This document shows positions 60,101 through 64,000 of a stretch of 64,000 bases of DNA, piece by piece; the stretch's first letter is position 1, and each line of letters begins with the position of its first letter. The position numbers were made by a program, and so were the translations under genes. The notes below the pieces were generated by a model, which saw only the letters and a list, made by a program, of their open reading frames with translations, searched no databases and was not told the DNA's origin. The stretch comes from Spirochaetales bacterium (GTDB lineage Bacteria; Spirochaetota; Spirochaetia; DSM-27196; Salinispiraceae), in NCBI GenBank assembly GCA_009991955.1, contig JAACWS010000011.1, positions 1 through 64,000 on the forward strand, given 5' to 3'.

Positions 60101-61537
60101 TTACAAGATATACCGGCTTAGGTCCTGATCTTGCACAACCGCACCCATTTTCTCGTACACGTATTCTGAGGTGATTTCGATTTCCTGCCCCTTCAGTTCG
60201 GGTCCCTGAAAACTTATGTCCTCTAACAGCAGCTCGAGCATGGTGTGAAGCCTGCGGGCTCCAATATTTTCTGTTTTCGAGTTTACCTCGGCCGCGAGGT
60301 TTGCCAAAGTCTGGAGAGACTCCTCGTTAAACTTAAGATTGACTCCTTCGGTTTTCATAAGAGCCATATACTGCTTTATGAGAGCATTTTCTGGTTGAGT
60401 AAGTATTCGGTAGAAGTCTTCGGTCGTTAGGGCCTCGAGTTCTACCCGGATTGGAAAGCGACCTTGAAGTTCAGGAATGAGGTCGCTTGGTTTACTCATA
60501 TGAAAGGCACCGGCGGCGATAAAGAGGATATGGGTGGTATCGACCATCCCGTGTTTAGTACTCACCTTTGCCCCTTCGACTATTGGTAGAATGTCTCTCT
60601 GGACTCCTTCTCTACTCACATCAACCCCCGAGCGCCCCTCTCGTGAAGCAATTTTATCGATCTCGTCGACAAAAACTATGCCCATGCTCTCTACCCGTTC
60701 CCGGGCGATGTCGGAGACCCGGTCGAGGTCTATGAGCTTTTCTGTTTCTTCCTGGGTAAGGATTTCAAGGGCTTGAGGTACTTTTACCTTTTTCTTTTTC
60801 TTCTTGCTCCCAAAAATCCCTCCCAAACTTGAAAGATTCATGTCCATATCTTCCATGCCCGAACCGGAAAAAATCTCGATGCTTGGACCTGGATTTGGTC
60901 TGGATATCTGGATTTCGATTTCTTTGTCATCGAAAGCACCGGAACGTAAACGCTCTCGAAATTTTTCCCGGGTCGAAGAGAGTACAGCTTTCTCTTCGAT
61001 ACTGGGTTCAGGTGAGGGGGGCACTTCCGCACTTTCTTTCGATGAACCGGTCCCGGGATCCTTCATCAGACTCAAGAGTCCACCAAAGCTCGAGGACTTT
61101 TCTTTTTTCTCTCCGGAACCAGGAAGTAGGAGGTCCAGAACTTCTTCTTCTGCCCGGCGAGCAGCAGCTTCCTTTACGGTACTTTGCATTTCTTGTTTGA
61201 CCATATTAACCGCCACGAGCATGAGATCTCGAATCATCGACTCCACATCCCTTCCAACGTATCCAACCTCGGTATACTTTGTGGCCTCAACTTTTATAAA
61301 CGGTGCACCGGTGAGTTTCGATAGCCTCCGAGCAATTTCGGTCTTTCCTACCCCAGTTGGTCCTATCATAATAATGTTTTTTGGCGCGACCTCGTCTCGA
61401 AGGTCAGCAGATAAATTTTGCCGGCGTATTCGATTACGAAGGGCTATTGCTACCGCTTTTTTTGCTTTGTTCTGCCCAATTATGTACCGATCAAGCTCGT
61501 CGACAATCTCTCGGGGGCTAAGTTCTTCTAGGTTCAT
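60101..61537 (-). CDS. hslU: HslU (ClpY), ATPase of the HslVU protease
   Basis: 478 residues. [30 protein letters not shown], Walker [22 protein letters not shown], an inserted I domain (residues about 110-240, charged and partly low-complexity), Walker [11 protein letters not shown], and the C-terminal EDISFQG/ISRYIL tail that inserts in HslV. GAGGAG upstream. Confidence 0.95.
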   Translation of the reverse strand: MNLEELSPREIVDELDRYIIGQNKAKKAVAIALRNRIRRQNLSADLRDEVAPKNIIMIGPTGVGKTEIARRLSKLTGAPFIKVEATKYTEVGYVGRDVESMIRDLMLVAVNMVKQEMQSTVKEAAARRAEEEVLDLLLPGSGEKKEKSSSFGGLLSLMKDPGTGSSKESAEVPPSPEPSIEEKAVLSSTREKFRERLRSGAFDDKEIEIQISRPNPGPSIEIFSGSGMEDMDMNLSSLGGIFGSKKKKKKVKVPQALEILTQEETEKLIDLDRVSDIARERVESMGIVFVDEIDKIASREGRSGVDVSREGVQRDILPIVEGAKVSTKHGMVDTTHILFIAAGAFHMSKPSDLIPELQGRFPIRVELEALTTEDFYRILTQPENALIKQYMALMKTEGVNLKFNEESLQTLANLAAEVNSKTENIGARRLHTMLELLLEDISFQGPELKGQEIEITSEYVYEKMGAVVQDQDLSRYIL

Positions 61538-61540
61538 GAA

Positions 61541-62083
61541 TTAACGAATCTCCTCAACAATTATTGAATGGTTTGTGTAAATACAAATATCTGCTGCGAT
61601 TGCCAGAGATTTCTCCGCAATCTCCCGAACCCCGAAATCGGAACTCTCTAGGTACGCTCGGGCGGCTGCGTAGGCATAATTCCCCCCCGAACCTATAGCA
61701 ATTACCCCATGCTCGGGTTCAATGACGTCCCCAGTACCGGATATGAGGAGGATCTTCTCGCAGTTTGCTACCAAAATAAGAGCTTCCAACCGTCGGAGCA
61801 TCCTGTCGGTCCTCCATAACTTAGCAAGCTCCACTGCCCCTCGGGTTATATCCCCGGCGTATTCCTTTACTTTTTCTTCGAACCTTTCAAAGAGGGTAAA
61901 GGCGTCGGCGGTTGCACCGGCAAAACCTACGAGAACTTGGTCATTGTAGATTCGGCGGACTTTTCGAGCGTTTCCCTTCATGACAGCGTTCCCCATGGTC
62001 ACCTGTCCGTCGCCAGCCATGGCTACCGAGTTGCCCTTTTTGACGGCCACTATTGTTGTGCTTCGAATTTCTGTTTTTTCCAC
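61541..62083 (-). CDS. hslV: HslV (ClpQ), proteasome-like peptidase
   Basis: 180 residues. The catalytic threonine motif [10 protein letters not shown] begins at residue 9, so an eight-residue propeptide must be removed to expose Thr9 as the nucleophile; [10 protein letters not shown] and the second conserved Lys follow. It forms the dodecameric core with HslU. The start is GTG at 62083, overlapping the xerC stop by one base, with GAGGAG upstream. Confidence 0.94.
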   Translation of the reverse strand: MEKTEIRSTTIVAVKKGNSVAMAGDGQVTMGNAVMKGNARKVRRIYNDQVLVGFAGATADAFTLFERFEEKVKEYAGDITRGAVELAKLWRTDRMLRRLEALILVANCEKILLISGTGDVIEPEHGVIAIGSGGNYAYAAARAYLESSDFGVREIAEKSLAIAADICIYTNHSIIVEEIR

Positions 62084-63012
62084 TACCTGGTCTCCTCTGA
62101 TTTTCTTTGACTGTGGGGATGGGCTTGTCGATAGGTCTCTCGTAGTTTTTCTATACTCAAATGGGTATACATTTGGGTCGTACTTAGGTGTTCGTGACCG
62201 AGCAACTCCTGCACGACCCGGATATCAGCCCCTCGATTCAGAACGTGGGTGGCAAAACTATGCCTTAGCCCGTGGGGACTTAGGGGCTTTGCTATTCCAA
62301 TCTGAATTCCTCGCTTTTTGACAATATACTGAATCCCCCGGATCGAGAGTACCTTACCTTGGAGATTAATAAACAAGAATTGTTCTTCCTGTCGTCCAAT
62401 ACTTTGGAGGTGCTCATTCCGAAGGGACAAATAGAAACGAAGGGCCTCGCGACACTTGTTGCCTAGAAAGACAAACCGCTCTTTTTTCCCCTTTCCTAGG
62501 ACCTTCACTCGCCCACGCGAAAGATCTAGGTCCAATACCCTTACGGAGGCAACTTCGCTTAGTCGGCAACCGGTCGAGTAGAAAAACTCAAAAAGTGTTT
62601 GATCTCGAACCTTTTGGAACGGGCTACGATCGCCGATGGGGTTGAGTTCCAAAAGGGGTAAAACCTCATTTTCAAAAAGAAATCGAGGCAAGGTTCTTTT
62701 GACCTTCATGCCTCGAACTCCTTGAACCGCGTCTAGTAGACCCGTTTCCGCCCCGTTTCGGTCCGCAAAACGACTATAACTGCGCAAGGCAGATAACTTT
62801 CGATTAATAGATCTAGGTGCAAGTCCTTGTTTGGTTAAATACACCAAATATCGACGAAGGTCCTTATGGCGGATTGATTTCTCCGAAACTTCCTGTTCTA
62901 ATGCCCAGGATTCAAAATCGGTCAGGTCGCGGCTGTAGCCCTTCACCGTGTGAATGCTCGATCCGTGGACTGTACGAAGATAGTGCAAAAATGTATCTTT
63001 CAAGAAAAGCAT
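62083..63012 (-). CDS. xerC: Tyrosine recombinase XerC/CodV
   Basis: 309 residues. N-terminal SAM-like DNA-binding domain ([30 protein letters not shown]) and catalytic domain with Arg in GCRLSE, Lys in [25 protein letters not shown] and the nucleophile Tyr in MYTH. Resolves chromosome dimers at dif. The dprA-xerC-hslV-hslU order matches the cod-type arrangement in Firmicutes and spirochaetes. Overlaps dprA by 13 bases. Confidence 0.92.
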   Translation of the reverse strand: MLFLKDTFLHYLRTVHGSSIHTVKGYSRDLTDFESWALEQEVSEKSIRHKDLRRYLVYLTKQGLAPRSINRKLSALRSYSRFADRNGAETGLLDAVQGVRGMKVKRTLPRFLFENEVLPLLELNPIGDRSPFQKVRDQTLFEFFYSTGCRLSEVASVRVLDLDLSRGRVKVLGKGKKERFVFLGNKCREALRFYLSLRNEHLQSIGRQEEQFLFINLQGKVLSIRGIQYIVKKRGIQIGIAKPLSPHGLRHSFATHVLNRGADIRVVQELLGHEHLSTTQMYTHLSIEKLRETYRQAHPHSQRKSEETR

Positions 63013-63863
63013 GGTCGTAACTCCTGTATCGATGCAATAACCGTTGCGCCCGAATCTCTGAGTAACCGCATGGCTTCGCCCCGAGACCCTGGGGTCAACC
63101 CAACCTGATGAAGAGCAACTTCCCGACCCTGCTCCAAGGCAAAATCGAGGGTATAGAGTGCTCCCGATCCCTCGGGGGCCTCAACAATTACTACCCCTTT
63201 TGACAAGCCAGAAATGATCCGGTTTCTCTGGATGTAACGGTACTGGGCACCCCCCTCCAGGGGAGGATACTCACTCACGATACACCCCCCATTTTGTACC
63301 AACGAACCAGCCAGGGCGCGGTTCCCCTGGGGTGCAATTACACACACCCCCGAACCGAGGACACAAATACCCCGGCCTCCCGCAGACACAAGACCCGCGT
63401 GGACCGCACTGTCTATTCCGTAGGCCAATCCAGAAACGACCCCCACACCCAGGGCAGCACATTGGCGACCAAAGTTGTAGGCTTCTTCGTGAGCCGCGTT
63501 CGAAGGTCGGCGGGTCCCAACCACTCCCAAGAGAAATTCTTCTGATACCGGGGGGTTACCTCGGTAGAAAAGAACCAAGGGTGGATCATAGATATTTCGA
63601 AGATCCACCGGATACCTCGGGTCGTCGATAGTTAACCAGCGAACTCGATACTGGTCCCAAACCCTTTGGTCTCGGGCGAGAGACCCCAAAAAATTTCCAG
63701 GGCGCCATTCTTTCATGAGGCGCCTACCCAGATACCGTTCTACTTCTTCTTTCGAACTTCTGGCCATCGCTTGGGGAGTCTGCCATTCTCGAGCCAACAA
63801 AACCTGATCTCGAGGGGGAAGTCCCGTGGCGTAGGAAAGCGCAAGGGCAACTTCATTGTTCAT
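63000..63863 (-). CDS. dprA: DNA-processing protein DprA
   Basis: 287 residues. Rossmann-fold core with VVGTRRPSNAAHEEAYNFGRQ, SGLAYGIDSAVHAGLVSAGGRGICVLGSGV and RNRIISGLSKGVVIVEAPEGSGALYTLDFALEQGREV. It loads RecA on single strands during natural transformation. No C-terminal winged-helix extension is present. Other competence genes are not visible here. Confidence 0.92.
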   Translation of the reverse strand: MNNEVALALSYATGLPPRDQVLLAREWQTPQAMARSSKEEVERYLGRRLMKEWRPGNFLGSLARDQRVWDQYRVRWLTIDDPRYPVDLRNIYDPPLVLFYRGNPPVSEEFLLGVVGTRRPSNAAHEEAYNFGRQCAALGVGVVSGLAYGIDSAVHAGLVSAGGRGICVLGSGVCVIAPQGNRALAGSLVQNGGCIVSEYPPLEGGAQYRYIQRNRIISGLSKGVVIVEAPEGSGALYTLDFALEQGREVALHQVGLTPGSRGEAMRLLRDSGATVIASIQELRPCFS

Positions 63864-63868
63864 ACCCT

Positions 63869-64000
63869 TTATTCACTATCTAAAAGCGCTCTCTGATTCA
63901 ACAAAGCCTGATTTTTTTCTCGGAGATCCTGAGAAAGTCCAACAATATCGCCGTACACCCCCGCAGCAGCCCCCGTTTCGCCCCGGGCCGCCAAAAGTCG
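63869..64000 (-). CDS. C-terminal end of a protein, gene continues beyond window
   Basis: 43 visible residues ending in TAA at 63871-63869: a helical, Leu/Ala/Gln-rich stretch (LLAARGETGAAAGVYGDIVGLSQ) that would fit the last helices of a TPR-like protein, though it is too short to decide. Its stop lies just before the dprA start, so it probably belongs to the same transcript. Confidence 0.55.
   Translation of the reverse strand, partial: RLLAARGETGAAAGVYGDIVGLSQDLREKNQALLNQRALLDSE

Noticed and set aside
60804-61544. 246-residue plus-strand open frame
   Set aside because: Antisense to hslU; low-complexity Ser/Arg product typical of a shadow frame.

Overview
The window looks like the chromosome of a free-living or commensal spirochaete, most likely a Spirochaetia relative of Spirochaeta or Treponema. 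The main evidence is one very long minus-strand flagellar operon in the gene order typical of that group, including flbB (periplasmic collar), flbD, a CheC/SpoA-type fliN and fapA. This placement rests on gene content and order, not on a database search. Protein-coding density is high, and many genes overlap or are separated by only a few bases.

Positions 1-400 hold the 5' remnant of a degraded transposase-like gene and an associated structured repeat. Positions 400-20700 are housekeeping and accessory genes on both strands: yhbY, an acyl-CoA ligase, a DUF2779 nuclease-like protein, acetate kinase, a zinc-dependent phospholipase C family protein, a short peptide-binding lipoprotein, a CheY-like regulator, a class II photolyase, an ABC-F ATPase, a small metal-binding protein, a receiver/ATPase/cyclic-nucleotide-binding protein, rpsD, a DEAD-box helicase, two unrecognised proteins and a RarA fusion. 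Positions 20725-21236 hold five tRNAs (His, Arg, Lys, Leu, Gly). Positions 21356-27046 are the protein quality control operon tig-clpP-clpX-lon, followed by a small exported protein and nrnA.

From 64000 down to 28486 everything recognised lies on the minus strand. The order is a partial gene, dprA, xerC, hslV, hslU, then flgB, flgC, fliE, fliF, fliG, fliH, fliI, fliJ, flbB, fliK, flgD, flgE, flbD, motA, motB, fliL, fliM, fliN, fliO, fliP, fliQ, fliR, flhB, flhA, flhF, flhG, an unknown membrane protein, the flagellar sigma factor, fapA, two unknown small proteins, a CheA-like kinase and ettA. These genes encode the basal body, C-ring, export gate and ATPase, hook, stator, collar and regulatory GTPase/ATPase. 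Flagellins and most che genes are not in the window. Only two gaps longer than 200 bases interrupt the run: fliE-fliF (270 b, two hairpins) and motB-fliL (209 b, a second copy of the repeat found at position 171).

The most interesting observations are these. (1) The two repeat copies, about 47 kb apart, appear to fold into the same RNA with compensatory stem changes. One sits before a dead transposase and the other is alone inside the flagellar operon. (2) FlgE has Lys165 and Asn179 but Ser at 178, where the spirochaete hook normally has the Cys needed for its lysinoalanine cross-link. (3) A set of genes have -10 boxes 6-7 bases before the start codon and no Shine-Dalgarno sequence, suggesting frequent leaderless mRNAs. 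(4) Mutually exclusive hairpins lie between ackA and the phospholipase-family gene. (5) fliO seems to start at CTG. (6) A hairpin masks the ettA ribosome binding site. Everything was read by eye, so structures and families need computational confirmation.
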